Assembly: GCA_026413225.1 (NCBI GenBank)
Contig: CM048554.1
Span: forward strand, 56,999,463-57,063,462
DNA from: Otis tarda
Taxonomy: Eukaryota; Chordata; Aves; Otidiformes; Otididae
DNA: 64,000 nucleotides
Direction of reading: 5' to 3'
Shown: piece after piece, positions 52,801-64,000 of the stretch
How positions within the stretch are numbered: position 1 is the stretch's first letter
How the letters are laid out: the number at the start of each line of letters is the position of its first letter
Made by a program: the position numbers and the translations under genes
The notes under the pieces: generated by a model
What the model was told of the DNA's origin: nothing
Seen by the model: the letters and a program-made list of their open reading frames with translations, nothing else
Database searches by the model: none

Positions 52801-53787
52801 GTGTGTTTACCCACTCATATCTCATATGTGACTGATCTAAATGGATTCTCAGTGCCTTATGTTTGGAAAGGTGAGTCTTCTCTTCAGCTCCATCAAAAAG
52901 GGGGAAAAGGATTCCCTGCACTGCTCACTTATATGCTAGCTACAGCTTAATCATTTTGTCAGCTCACAAAGTGTGCCATACTTTCTGAAATGCAACAGGA
53001 CACGAAAAGGAAAATTCATGGAGAATACAGTATATTACCCTTGACTCAAGCTTTCACATTTCAGCTTTGCAGGGAAGTTCCTTTCCAAACGAGCTTACAG
53101 TCAATAAAATGAATGAAATTAGTGTGATAATTCTGGCCCTTCAAAACGGCATCAGAGTCACAGTCACAGACTGCTTTGTATCAGATACAGGGGGAGATGT
53201 AAGCTAGATCCAAATTCAGTGTTTCATTGCATTTCCCCAGAAGAGCTTTAGAAATGTGCCAGCCTCCGCTGAATCTCCCAAAGGCTTGGAGTAGCACGTG
53301 TGCCACCGGGAGGGGATGCTTTATCTCAAAGCTGGTTTACCCAGTCCCTTTCCTCTCCCCAGTGCCACCTCTCAGTTCCACCTGAGCATTTGTTTATGTG
53401 CTACTCTGTGAACCAGGAGGATGAACTGACATGATTAAAAATACAGGCAGCCACTTCAAGCTGGCTTTGACATAAAGAAAATGGTTCAGCTTCAGAAGAA
53501 AGCACAGGAAAGTCTACCACAGGAAGGCTGGGGACAAAAGAAAGTGCTAATCCAGCTTGTCTGTCAGTCTGGTTGTGTATTTCTAATCACCGCCTATCTG
53601 TTTATATATGAGCATCACTGTAACACGCCAGTCCTGGTGTTTGCTGCGTCTACAAATTCTACTAACACGTTAAATACGACAGAACAGTTGCTCCTTACTT
53701 CCACCGAAATGCATTCACCTCTGTTTTTTTTTACCAGATACGATTTACCAGATGCTGACATGCTACACAACTGTTCATAGCAAGCCC

Positions 53788-53804
53788 AACACACACACAC
53801 GCAC
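53788..53804 (+). repeat. (CA)n microsatellite
   Basis: A short CA run with one G interruption near its 3' end (ACACACGCACA). Confidence 0.85.
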
Positions 53805-54480
53805 AGTGTAAACTGTAACTTACCCAGCGGAAACTCCAGAGCGAATGCAGGTAACCAGAATGTAATTACCCAAATTGGAATTTAGCCAAGACAATGGGGT
53901 TAAAATCCCTATTTGTTTGGATTATTTAATTGCTAAATATATTGCTCCAGTAGTTGCTGTAGAAATACCCTTTCTGTATTAGCCAGTAGGTTAAATAGCA
54001 CTTTTATTGCAGTACTTACTGGCTTCTGTTCCTGTCAGTCACTTCTGCTTTTTATTTGACTTCCAGGTCTTTTGCATTATCCCTTTCAGCCTTGGAGCTG
54101 CATCTCCTAAGGACAGATACAAAAAGCCATGATATTAGGGGAAAAATATTGGGCAAGACAACCAATGATAATTCATCTGGCACGTACTATTTCAGTAAAA
54201 GAAAGCTGGCAATAAATGTGAAAACATCTTTGTAGTGGCTATATTTTTTTCTTTAATAACATCACAAGGAAAAATGGTCACAGATCCTTCAGCTGTTGCA
54301 ACAAAATTAGCTTTTATTACAGTCTAAAAAAGTAAATATCATAGAGTACGAACACAGCATTACTGCAGTGTACCCAGAGGTATATACTGGCTATCCTCTG
54401 TATTGTAATTTAACATTGCTACTATTCCTGAGAGGAGGAATCCAAGTATTAAGGGATCCCTCACCTAACCCTGCCCATGC

Positions 54481-54495
54481 ATGGTATGGTATGGT
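54481..54495 (+). repeat. (ATGGT)3 tandem repeat
   Basis: Three perfect 5-base units followed by ACC. Confidence 0.85.
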
Positions 54496-56429
54496 ACCTA
54501 AAGCCACAATGCACAGCTCTGCTCAAAGTAGCCTCATATATTCCCAATGAGGTTTTCCATCCTGCTTTCTCATGCACCTTATGTTCTCCCCACAATTACT
54601 TTGGAAACTAGAGTAGGACAGAGAAAATGGTCTGATGGAATGATTTTTTTCTTTATTTTTAAAAAAGCAAGACGTTCTTCTCTTCTCTGCTGTTTATTCA
54701 TAAGCCTCCAAATTCACATTTGCAGGATGAGCTAAGCTGCTGAGAACAGATCACACAGGTACAGTGGGGAGATATTTTAAGAAGAGCCCCAGAGCCAAAG
54801 AAGCACCACTCACAGGTGTCTGCAGTACTGATGCAGGATGGTGAGGGCAAATACAGGAAAGGCTGCCCTTTCTCTAATATTAAGTACACATACAGCTGTA
54901 CAATTAAGAACTTATTCAAAGCATTGTCACTTGAAGGCTTTGAATAAGGCCCTTCTGGCCTTCTCAGTTTCCTCCCACTGATGTGCTATCTGGAAAGACT
55001 TTGCACATTTCTCTGGGAGACAAGGACCACACTATCCCTTGATATGAAGGATAATGAATATCCTTAAGATGAAGGCATGTGGCCCCTTGGATGAAGCCAA
55101 GACAATTCTGTGTTAAGGTTAGGACAGAAAAATATTGGGATGTCTAGAGGTGCATTTTGCAGGTTACCTAAACAAAATGCCAAAAATGTTTTTACTTAAA
55201 TATCTCCACCATCACATATTTTGTGGAGGAGACATGCTACAAAAAAAAAAAAACAAACCCTGCGAACTAACAAAAAACCCACACAATTTGTTAATGGAAG
55301 TTTAAGACAGTTTAAAAATATATATATATTTAAGCTCTTTCATATTTCTACTGCCTGCAAAAGTAGGTATGTAATTATCAGCTATAAAGAGCTGAGAGGG
55401 AATCATAGAAAACCATTAAAACTTACTAAAAATAGCTCTTCTACACTTAAAGATGACAGAAAGGTGAAGCCTTAAGTCCTTCCAGGGCTTGGAGGAGATA
55501 CTGGCTCACTGAGAAACTAGATCCAAGCCTGGAAAGTATATGTTTTCAGTTGTGAGGAATCCCAGTTCTCCCCAGTTGAGAGTGTAGTTTGAGCTACAGA
55601 AGCAGCAAAAGCCTCTGGGACAGGACTGACTCCTGTGTGACTCTGACGTAGCTGGCTGATCTGCACAGTGGGCAGCTCCCCTTCTGCTGGAGGAAAGCTC
55701 TTGAAGGACAGAAAAACTGTTAGAAGAGGAGGGTGCTGGAAGCCTTGCAATAATGGGCTCATTGCAATGGAAGAAGGTTCAAAATTCAGAAGTGCCCAGT
55801 AAAGATAAGCACCTTCCAAAGAAACATTTCTCTAGAATCTCTAACAAAGATCCTGAGACGGAAGCAGAACTGGAGAAAATCTCTTGAGATTCAGCCCCTT
55901 GCTGTCGCATCATCATATCTTATAATCCTTTTCATAAATTTCCATAAATCATTCCTTAAAACTAGGTAAGATTTGGGGATTCTAAAAATTATTAATTAAT
56001 TATTATTAATTCTAAAAATTCTGAACTTCTAAGAGCTATTCTAACCTTACATGTGGCTGTAACATACAGATATGTTTATTTGCACTTCTTGTGTATGAAA
56101 GAATGAAAAGGAGAGAGAAATACAGATTTTGAAGACTTTCAACTGCCTATGGCTCTTCTTCAAGAGCATCTGCTTATTAACTCATGCTATAAATGCCACT
56201 TTACAAGATGTTGTGAAAACAGAAAGTCAGTGAGCAGCACAAGCAGGCTGCTTCACAAGAGGGGATAAATGGGGAACCAAGGAGACCCCAGCATGGGACA
56301 TCCCACCCTAGGCACCATCCCACAGCACCCAGGCTGGCAAGTGGTCCCTTGCCTGTTGCAGAAACATGTTGTAAAGAGTCAGGGCTGGGCTCCATTGCAG
56401 ACTGGGCTCAGATGGGGCTCCTGCCCTAC

Positions 56430-56454
56430 GGGCAGTGGGTGTGTGGGTGGGGGG
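56430..56454 (+). other. G-quadruplex motif
   Basis: Four G-tracts (56430-56432, 56437-56439, 56445-56447 and 56449-56454) are joined by loops of 4, 5 and 1 bases. This satisfies the common G3+N1-7 rule. It lies in a locally GC-rich 250-bp stretch. No gene start is seen next to it. Confidence 0.6.
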
Positions 56455-59400
56455 TACCTAGTGGGCAGAACAATTAAGACCTATGAGTGTCCTCAGGGTG
56501 CTGGCACAGACCCACCTGACACTCTCCTAATCTCCAACAGAAACATGTCTGCAACATGTGCTGCTAGAGGTGCCATCTCTGAATGTAGTGCAGTGAGTAA
56601 AGCATCCTCCATCAAAGGTGTGGACCCCAGCAGCTCCAAGAGAGTATGTGCCTTCCAAAAGTCAGGTCTCATAAGACCTGTATTCATGCCACTCCAAAGA
56701 CAGGGGACTTTCACAACAGAACACACAGTTAACAAAATATTTTTTTACCCAGCTGAACTCCTGAGCAACAATGAACTCCTCTCCTTTGGATAACTCTTCC
56801 CGAGTATTACACATGGCTGTCTGCATGCACAGCGCCTATCACACTGCCTTTGGGTAGTAAGTGGTTCAATTCCTGACTGTTTTTCTTAAGCACTTCTCCT
56901 TCTGTACTTTCCCCTTCATGTTGCTCATAAAACTTGACAAAGCAGATTAAAGTAGATTAGGACACTCTCCTTCTCACAGCTTCAGCACTGGGCTTCAGGT
57001 CCCACAGCAACAGCATAAAAAAGAATTCTTCCCTCCCTGCCCCGATTGACCCAGATACAATCATGGTGTCACAGTTTAGCTGCTGGCCATAGTGACCTGC
57101 TATCTGAGATGCTTCCCTTTTATGATAATAGCAGAATGCAAGAAGATGAGACTGGGTTAGGCAACAGGTGTCTATATTCTTTTGACGAGAGCTTCCTTTG
57201 TTCCTTGTTCCAACACCGTTCCTTTTTCAGTCTTTTTCAGTGACAGGTCTAAGGGCATTCTTAAATATAACTTGGATCCAAAAAACATGTAACCACTTTT
57301 CGCTACCCTTTCAGTTGTCAGAGTTGTAGTATGTGGGGCATCATCACTTCAAACTTTAAAAGTTTGTTTGCTGTAGAAAAGCTCAGGTTAACTACAGAAT
57401 TACCATTTTATATCAAGTACTTTCACTAATTTTGTAGATATTTTCTTTCAGAACTAAAAACATGCAGTGAATTTAGTGTTCAATGAAATTAAATTTCAGG
57501 TCAATATAAATTTGAAAAATTAAAGTACAATAAAATCTGAAGAGAATACTTTTTGAGGGAGAATTGCATGATATCTTAGAAAGCATAGCTTTTCTCCAAA
57601 GCTTAAACTGAAAACAGACAAACAAGAAACACTTATGCTGTAGCCAAATTCCACATGAAAAAAAAAGCTAGGACATAATGTCACATTTTATGAGACAAAG
57701 CTTTCTCTCAAATAACCCTGTCTAACAAAACATCATCGACCAGGAAATAGTGTTCATATCATAGTCTTACTACATCAAGGATAAACCCCTCCAGCAACAC
57801 AAACCTCCTCCCTTGCTTACAGTGCCATTTCCAGAGAAGCTGAGCCTCTCATTTAGGGGAATTCCCTCATGACACCCAGTTTCTCAAGGATCTGCCTTTG
57901 ATCAATATTAGCATCAACACCATTCCTTGTCTCTATCAGCTTCCTCTAACAATGGCTTGCCATTGTCTGGTAAATAATTGTTCTGAAACACCTTTCATGA
58001 CCCCATAGACAATTATCCTGTGCTGCCAGTTTACAAATATGTGTCATCTCAAAGAGTACAAAACAGGTGCTGTTCCACATGGAGCACAGGTCTAAAGCAG
58101 TAGAGCTGGCTCAACAGGGCTGGCTCAGCTGACTCACAGAGATGACTCAGAAGCACATCCGTGGTCCACCTCCACATCTTGCTGAACTTGGGGCAGCTTC
58201 TTTGGCCGTAGCAGCTCCAAGGTCCCAGGTTGTTTTAGTGACTACATGGAATTGTTGGGAAAATGAGTGCAATTAGCATGCACAATGATGCTCCAGAAGC
58301 ATGTTATCTCTGTTTTGCAATTAATACCTTCCCTGGGTCTGTGCTTGGTGCCTGAATATATTGAGCTCAGCTAGGAGCAGCCTAACAAGGGGAAGGAAGC
58401 ACAAAACCACAGTTTTATCATCCTGAGTTTCTGTGTATTTGCAGGCCAGCTCTATAGCTAAATGGCACGTAGTTTGTATGTAATTTCCTCAAGGATCCAA
58501 GCAATAATTAAAATAAATTATAAATAATGACTGACCAAGTCCAGAACTCTTCATGCACCTTAACAAAAACAGAATACAGCTGATAATGTTGAAATAAAAA
58601 AACAATATACTTATTCAAGACCAGTAGCCATCAACATAAAAAAAAAAGTATCTTAAAAACCTTTAGAAGCTATTGATGTATCTTGAGCTTTCCTAGAAAA
58701 AAAACTCATGCAAGGTTTCAAATAAGCTAACATCCCTGAGTTGGTGCTCCTCCATGTCCTACAGCCCCTACTGAAGAGGTGCAATATCTCCCCTCTACCA
58801 GCAAAGTAGGATTTGTAGGGTCTCTGCAGGTGAATATTTACAGTGCAGAGTATTTACAGCTCTGGGGTGGGGTGAGGTTATCCCTCTGGATTTAACAAGG
58901 AATTTAACAAAGCTGGGAAGCTGTACAGGTATGATTAGCGAAGCCACCTAAACTAAGCCTAGTGCAGCCATGGGTTTTGTTGGCTCCCCATCATCCAAGG
59001 GAGGCCTTTTTCCCCACAGCTCCCAAGACCACCAGGATTACCAACCAGAGCTACCTCTCCCGAGCAAGCTTCCCACCTTCAAAATTAGCCAGGTGTGCTA
59101 GCAGAAAAGAGCCACACATGTAGACACCGCTTGCTCTCCCCATAGCAGAAAGTTGCAGGGTGAGAGGTCTGTGTGTTTGGTCCTTTAACTGCTGCCTGTT
59201 TCAAGAAACCAGAGCTGTATTTCCTTACAGACTTTTCTCAGTTTGTTCATACTAAGGCCCTTAAGCTTTAGATTAAGCACTTAAGCCTATAATAGAAGAG
59301 ACACAAAGAAAGCAGTAAACTGTTAATTTAGATAATGGTGAAGAAAAAAAAGCCTGCAGATTGCATGCCATTTTAATTCCTTCCCCTCATGTGCAAAGCT

Positions 59401-62400
59401 AAATCTCTGTAGGTTTCTACACTCAAGATTCCTCAATGCAATGCAAACTCTACATGACATGCACCCTCTGCTATAGCATATAAATGCTATATGGAAAAGT
59501 GATTGAGAACAGAATGTGAGGACAAGTTTATTTTTTCCTCCTCACCATGCAAAAACCTAACAGGATAGCCCAGAGCTCTCAATACTAATTACTTACATGA
59601 TATTACTACAGACCACAATGCAGCAGCATAAAATGAAGCCTGGAGTAAGTCCGTTTGCCACCAGAACTCCAAATCAAAATCTCATGGGCAAACTCACCCA
59701 TCCAGACTAGGGAGGTGACTTGGCAGCCTGGATACCTCTGGGATCAAAGGATTATCAGCAACAGGAACATGGTTGCCCCTAGGGAATTCAGAGCTTGCCT
59801 CTTCTCTGACAGAGGACAAGCACCAAAGCAATTCCAGTGGAGCCAGGCTGTAACACAACTATGAGCCTGATCCTGAAGGGGCATCAGTGGTTTCTTCATG
59901 TCTGATTCTAGTATTTCCTGAAGAATTAACAAAACGGTGTATCCACTGAGCACATCCACCTATATCAAACTCCCTGCCTCTGGAAACAGCCAGTCAGCAG
60001 CGCTTCAAAACCAGAGCTGGGGCGCAGGTGTCTTGCTCAAGTGACTAGGCAACAACCTCCTCATGAGGGACAGGCACTGCCAGGGCTGTGATGCCAAACA
60101 GCTGGTTATGCTCTGAGGATGGATCAGTTTAACTTTAGGAACAGCACCCTTGATAACTTGGCACATGGCTGTGAGGGCGCTAAGCAAGGTGGTGGGGTCC
60201 ACCACAGTTCAGCATGGATGGGGCTGTGTGCTTTGGCCATGCCATGGAGCTCTTCACAGCAATGGCAATTCATGAAGACAAGGATGTGCATGACTTGTTT
60301 GTATGCGTCAGCAGCCCTTGGGCACCCACCTGCAGGTGCTCCAACGTGCCAGCCATTCAGAATTTACTATGGACCATCTTCCAGGAAAAGCAAGTCCCTC
60401 CCATGGCTCACCCAGCAGCACCCCTGCTGCAGCACTTACTCCATTCCTGCTGGCCCCCCAAGCAGACAGCAACATCAGCTTTTAATGGATCAGGCCCCCA
60501 GCATAGTGTAAAAGAGGGCAGGACAGAGAGTCATTGCTGCCTCACAGTGACGAGTTTCCCTGATTCACATTCTTTGTAAAGGTGTTGCCTTGCATTTTTA
60601 CATATATTATAGTATAATTTGATGGTGGCATTAAATCCTTTTACTCTTACTTGGAGAGAAGCAAAATTTGCACAAATTGCCTTCCCTGTAACACTGATTA
60701 TTTAGTGTAGCATGGCCTTGTGTATCTACATTCAGCGGCATTAATCTTCTCTCTGTCTTCTTATGGACGTCTTTTCCATACCTCTAATCATTTTTAGCTC
60801 TCCAGACACCTCTGTTTCTGCTGTATGCTTCAGATAAGAAAGAAAAACCCCACAGTGATAATCTATATTTATATACTATACAGAGAGGCTATATGCAGCA
60901 GACAGAAAAAAAAAAGCTAATCGGAAAGGACTACTGAAACATCACCTACTTAAAGCAATGCCATACACAGGCAGCGAAGGGTTATAAAATAATGAGACTT
61001 GTAGCAACAACTCAAAGTAGGTATTATACACTAAATAGAGAGGTGTTACAGCAGCCTGTCCAAGAAAAAGATTTACTAGTTTTTTCAGAAGCACTCCTGA
61101 AGCATTCAAGCTGATATGCTGCTACGTTAACAAAGGAGGCAAATAGGATGCTAGAAGGTCTTGGTAGAGGCATATAACACCCATCAGAAAGCTGATGGTT
61201 AAATTACTAAACAAAGCGCTCCATGTGGACCAAAAATAGACTCTCTTCCATACTTGAAATAAGTTGTAGATAGCAAGTAATTACCTGCAGGTTACTACCT
61301 TTATTCCTTCCTATTATGCTAGTCCTTTTCTTCTCCGTAACAATATCTGTCCAGTGAACACATTATTCATAGCAATTCCTGTCTGCATTCATAGTAACTT
61401 CAAGCCATTTTTTGGACAACATTGGGTTTATTTTTAAGCTGTTAACTGGACAAAACCACAGAACAAACGAAGCAGGGGCCTATGGTTTCTCCCTTTTGAA
61501 TTTCTCAATTAAGCAGGTCACTGATGCCCCTGAAGTTAATAACAACAAAACTGTCCTGATAAGAGTGTAGCTGAGGGTCTCTTCTTCTGTACTGCTGCAA
61601 GAAGTCATAGCTTACTTCTCTCAAAAAATGCCTTGGAAACAAGCCCAGGTCGTTCCTCTGCTGAGAAAGAAATATGTATTGCTTTGTTCGAGGGAGCAAT
61701 AAATAACATAAAGGAGTGGATGAAAATAAACACCTCAAATTGAACTGAATATAAAGCAAAGCGAGATGGTGGAGATCACTTTTAAACGCTGCCAAGTTTT
61801 GAGGAAATGAAGTCCATTTGAAGAGAGAATTTTCCTCTCAGTTATATTGCTCTAGATCAAAAGCCAGTGTAACAGATTGCTGTGTATAGGACAGATGTAA
61901 TTGGAAACAATATGCAGCTTAAGTATTTCCAACTCTGAATGTTAACAAGGCACACAAGTGATCTAAAAAAATAATGAGATATATGTAAAAGAAATCATTC
62001 TGTTTAAAAAAAAAAATACGTTTGAATTCTTGTTTGCCTTCTTATTTCTGAGACTTTAAGGAGCAAATAATATTTTCGTAACTTTCTCCATCAGTAGGGA
62101 AAAGCAAGCGATCAAACACACACATGCACACAAGCATATATATTTATATGCTCAGAAAAAATCATTTTAAAGTCATCTGACTCCAGGAGCTGGGGATATA
62201 CAGAAAATACCAGTGTTGCAGGACTTACAATTAAAAGCACAAGTTTCCAGCACAGCAGTTCATTTGTTCTGAATAGGCTTTCAGTTACATTGATGCAATT
62301 CAACAGCAGGAGTCCTGAATAAGTAGATAACAAGTTTTGTAATACTTCTTCAATGACTGTGCATCTGACTTTATGTATAGGAAAAAGCAAAAATTGTTAG

Positions 62401-64000
62401 TGGTGCCTTAGGCAGATCTGGTTTTAATTTATTACACTTTTTCTCCACCTCAGTAGCAATTCTTGTATTACACTATAAGAACAGCAGCAGATCCTAGCAT
62501 GCAGAAAAGGTGTGAAAAAAAATTTTAAAATGTAAGCAAAATTCCTTTGTGGAATGTGGCACATTAGACTCACATGATGCGGCAAGATCTTTGTTTTTCA
62601 TGGGAAGATTTTACTGAACTACCTGGAATACTGAAAACTGTATGATAAAAGCTGATGCTGACTGGGAAAGGAAAAAAGGACCTAAACCAAACAGCTGCCA
62701 TTTGAGGGCTTAAAAAATCTCTTTTTGTATCTCTCCCTGATATCCCCCAGGGAAGTGCTTTGCCCTCTCTGCTCCTTGCATGCTTCCAAACCTGCATAAG
62801 TAACTAGTTTTTCTCTTTTGGATCTTCTAAAATGACAAGCTGATGATCCATCAGATTGAAGAGCAACAGCCATTTGGTGGATTTATGAAACATGCTCAAG
62901 AATTATGTGGCACCTAAGGAAAAAAAAAATTATATAGGTATTTGCACTGTAGCTTAACAGCCTCATGAAACATCCCCCGAGAATAAGTCCAGATAGTGGC
63001 CTACCACTAAGATAGAAAAAGACAGAAATTGAGAGCAGGAAGAATGCTCAAAGTTTTGTAAAACACAAAAGATTAAGATGAATTTTAATTCCAGAAGTAG
63101 AATATCTGTACTATTATGGGGAAAAGACTAGAATATTTATAGATGTAGCAATATACTTCCTAAGTGCAAATTGAATAGGTATATTTAGCTTTCTGCAGGG
63201 ATTCAGGAAATCAGCTTCAAATAGAAGAAAACTGGCATGTGAGCGCTGTTATTTCTTGTAATAAATGAACAGTGAAACAAGCACATTTTTATAAGAGAAA
63301 GTACATCTCATACAGCATACTGATGAACAAGGCACTCAGCTATCATGGGGAAAAATAAAAACCTTTCCTCCTTTGTTTTATGATTTATCTTTGTGGCTAG
63401 AAAAGTCAGTAACTGCATCTCTCCCCCAAGGTGAGGAGTCAAGAAGAGCACTTCTGATCCCTCCGGACTCTGCTGTTTCCAGTGTGATTGCCTTCTCAAA
63501 GGCTATGGAGCCTGCTAACACTGTCTTGGTCACTGGAAAATAACACATGCATTAAGGTTTGCCAACCGGAATTGATTTTGAAAGTTGCTTTCACCCTGAG
63601 TCAACAGCCCTGCTTTGTCTCCACTAGAAGTGGTTTATCTGCTCTGGAGGTATGTTTCTATCTGAACTGGAAAGCAAGCTCAAAAACAGATTCGTTGCAC
63701 TGACACGCGAATTTGCCCCACTTGCTAGGCTGGCAGTCACTGTGGAAACCTGAAAAACAGAGTGGTCTCTTTCCCTTATCTTTATGCTAAATTGTGCTGT
63801 TGCTGCAGAAGAAAGCCTAGTTGTCAAGACCTACAGAAAATTCCCAGACAAAACCAATTTCATTAAGCTAGAGTTAAGCTTCAAAACAGCTGTTTATTGC
63901 TGAAGACAATGCTGGAGCTTTCTCAAAAAAAAACGTTTTTAAATCCTAGGAATTGAAATTTCAGGCTATAGTAAAAAACAAACAAACAAAAACCCAGAAT
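56455..64000. other. gene-free interval to window end
   Basis: About 7.5 kb with no recognisable gene, RNA or transposon. It has a short 8-bp inverted repeat TATAGCAT/ATGCTATA at 59472-59491, a CA run running into an AT palindrome at 62115-62151, and an AAAC-rich tract at about 63969-63991. The open frames at 60119-60579 (up to 130 codons) overlap in two frames, have no domain and look like chance in GC-richer sequence. Confidence 0.6.
62115..62151 (+). repeat. CA run joined to an AT palindrome
   Basis: Interrupted CA repeats (ACACACACATGCACACA) lead into AGCATATATATTTATATGCT, an imperfect palindrome that could extrude as a hairpin. Confidence 0.75.

Larger units (their letters stand above)
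43343..56429. other. gene-free interval
   Basis: About 13 kb without a recognisable gene. The longest ATG-started frame here (43533-43991, 152 codons) has no domain, and nothing suggests that it is expressed. Simple tracts are a CT/CA run at 43922-43946, T15 at 48854-48868, (GTT)n at 49837-49850, a CA run at 53788-53804, (ATGGT)3 at 54481-54495, A13 at 55241-55253 and an AT run at 55317-55330. At 55980-56025 there is a TTAATTAATTATTATT patch flanked by a direct repeat of TTCTAAAAATT. Patches at 46970-47045 and 53870-53960 are weak candidates for conserved non-coding elements. Confidence 0.6.

Noticed and set aside
56269..56793. 174-codon open frame on the + strand
   Set aside because: It falls in a GC-richer patch where stop codons are rarer; no domain is recognised.
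1..64000. CRISPR array, bacterial operons, tRNA or rRNA genes
   Set aside because: No regularly spaced repeats, no ribosome-binding-site-led gene rows and no cloverleaf or rRNA sequence were seen; the sequence is vertebrate in type.

Overview
This is bird nuclear DNA, and it holds no recognisable host protein-coding gene. The call of a bird rests on four CR1 LINE copies that carry the avian-type 3' end (conserved end block followed by TTCTATGATTCTA). It is also supported by three long-terminal-repeat (LTR) copies of a kind I recognise from avian genomes. The order within birds cannot be read from the window; a neoavian is plausible. The remaining sequence is AT-rich and CpG-poor, every frame is broken by stops, and it looks like a gene desert or a very large intron.

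Layout. At 412-1497 is a 5'-truncated CR1 on the + strand with a decayed reverse transcriptase. Short + strand CR1 tails lie at 3566-3710 and 15969-16040, and a 0.88-kb CR1 on the - strand lies at 12875-13754. From 16 to 32 kb there is no gene; the stretch holds microsatellites and several candidate regulatory patches, best at 26.1-27.0 kb. At 31990-33138 lies a 1.15-kb LTR, followed by a 402-bp segment and then by 88 bp of another LTR 3' end (33541-33628). A second LTR of the same family (41807-42940) is followed by the same 402 bp (42941-43342), then by unrelated DNA. A related LTR in the opposite orientation sits just upstream, at 41211-41679. From 43.3 to 64 kb there is no gene, only simple repeats and a few motifs.

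The most interesting structure is this LTR-linked duplication. The two 402-bp segments differ at only two positions by eye, while the attached LTRs differ at roughly 7-8% of positions over most of their length. At the 33-kb locus the segment is enclosed by LTR sequence on both sides. This points to a later segment transfer (gene conversion, template switching, or capture of flanking DNA into an LTR) rather than two independent insertions. The opposite-strand LTR at 41.2 kb also seems to carry a short internal inversion around its TATA-like box.

No host genes act together here. The only coding remnants are inactive CR1 reverse transcriptases. No new protein system was found, and no tRNA, rRNA, CRISPR array or intact virus was seen.
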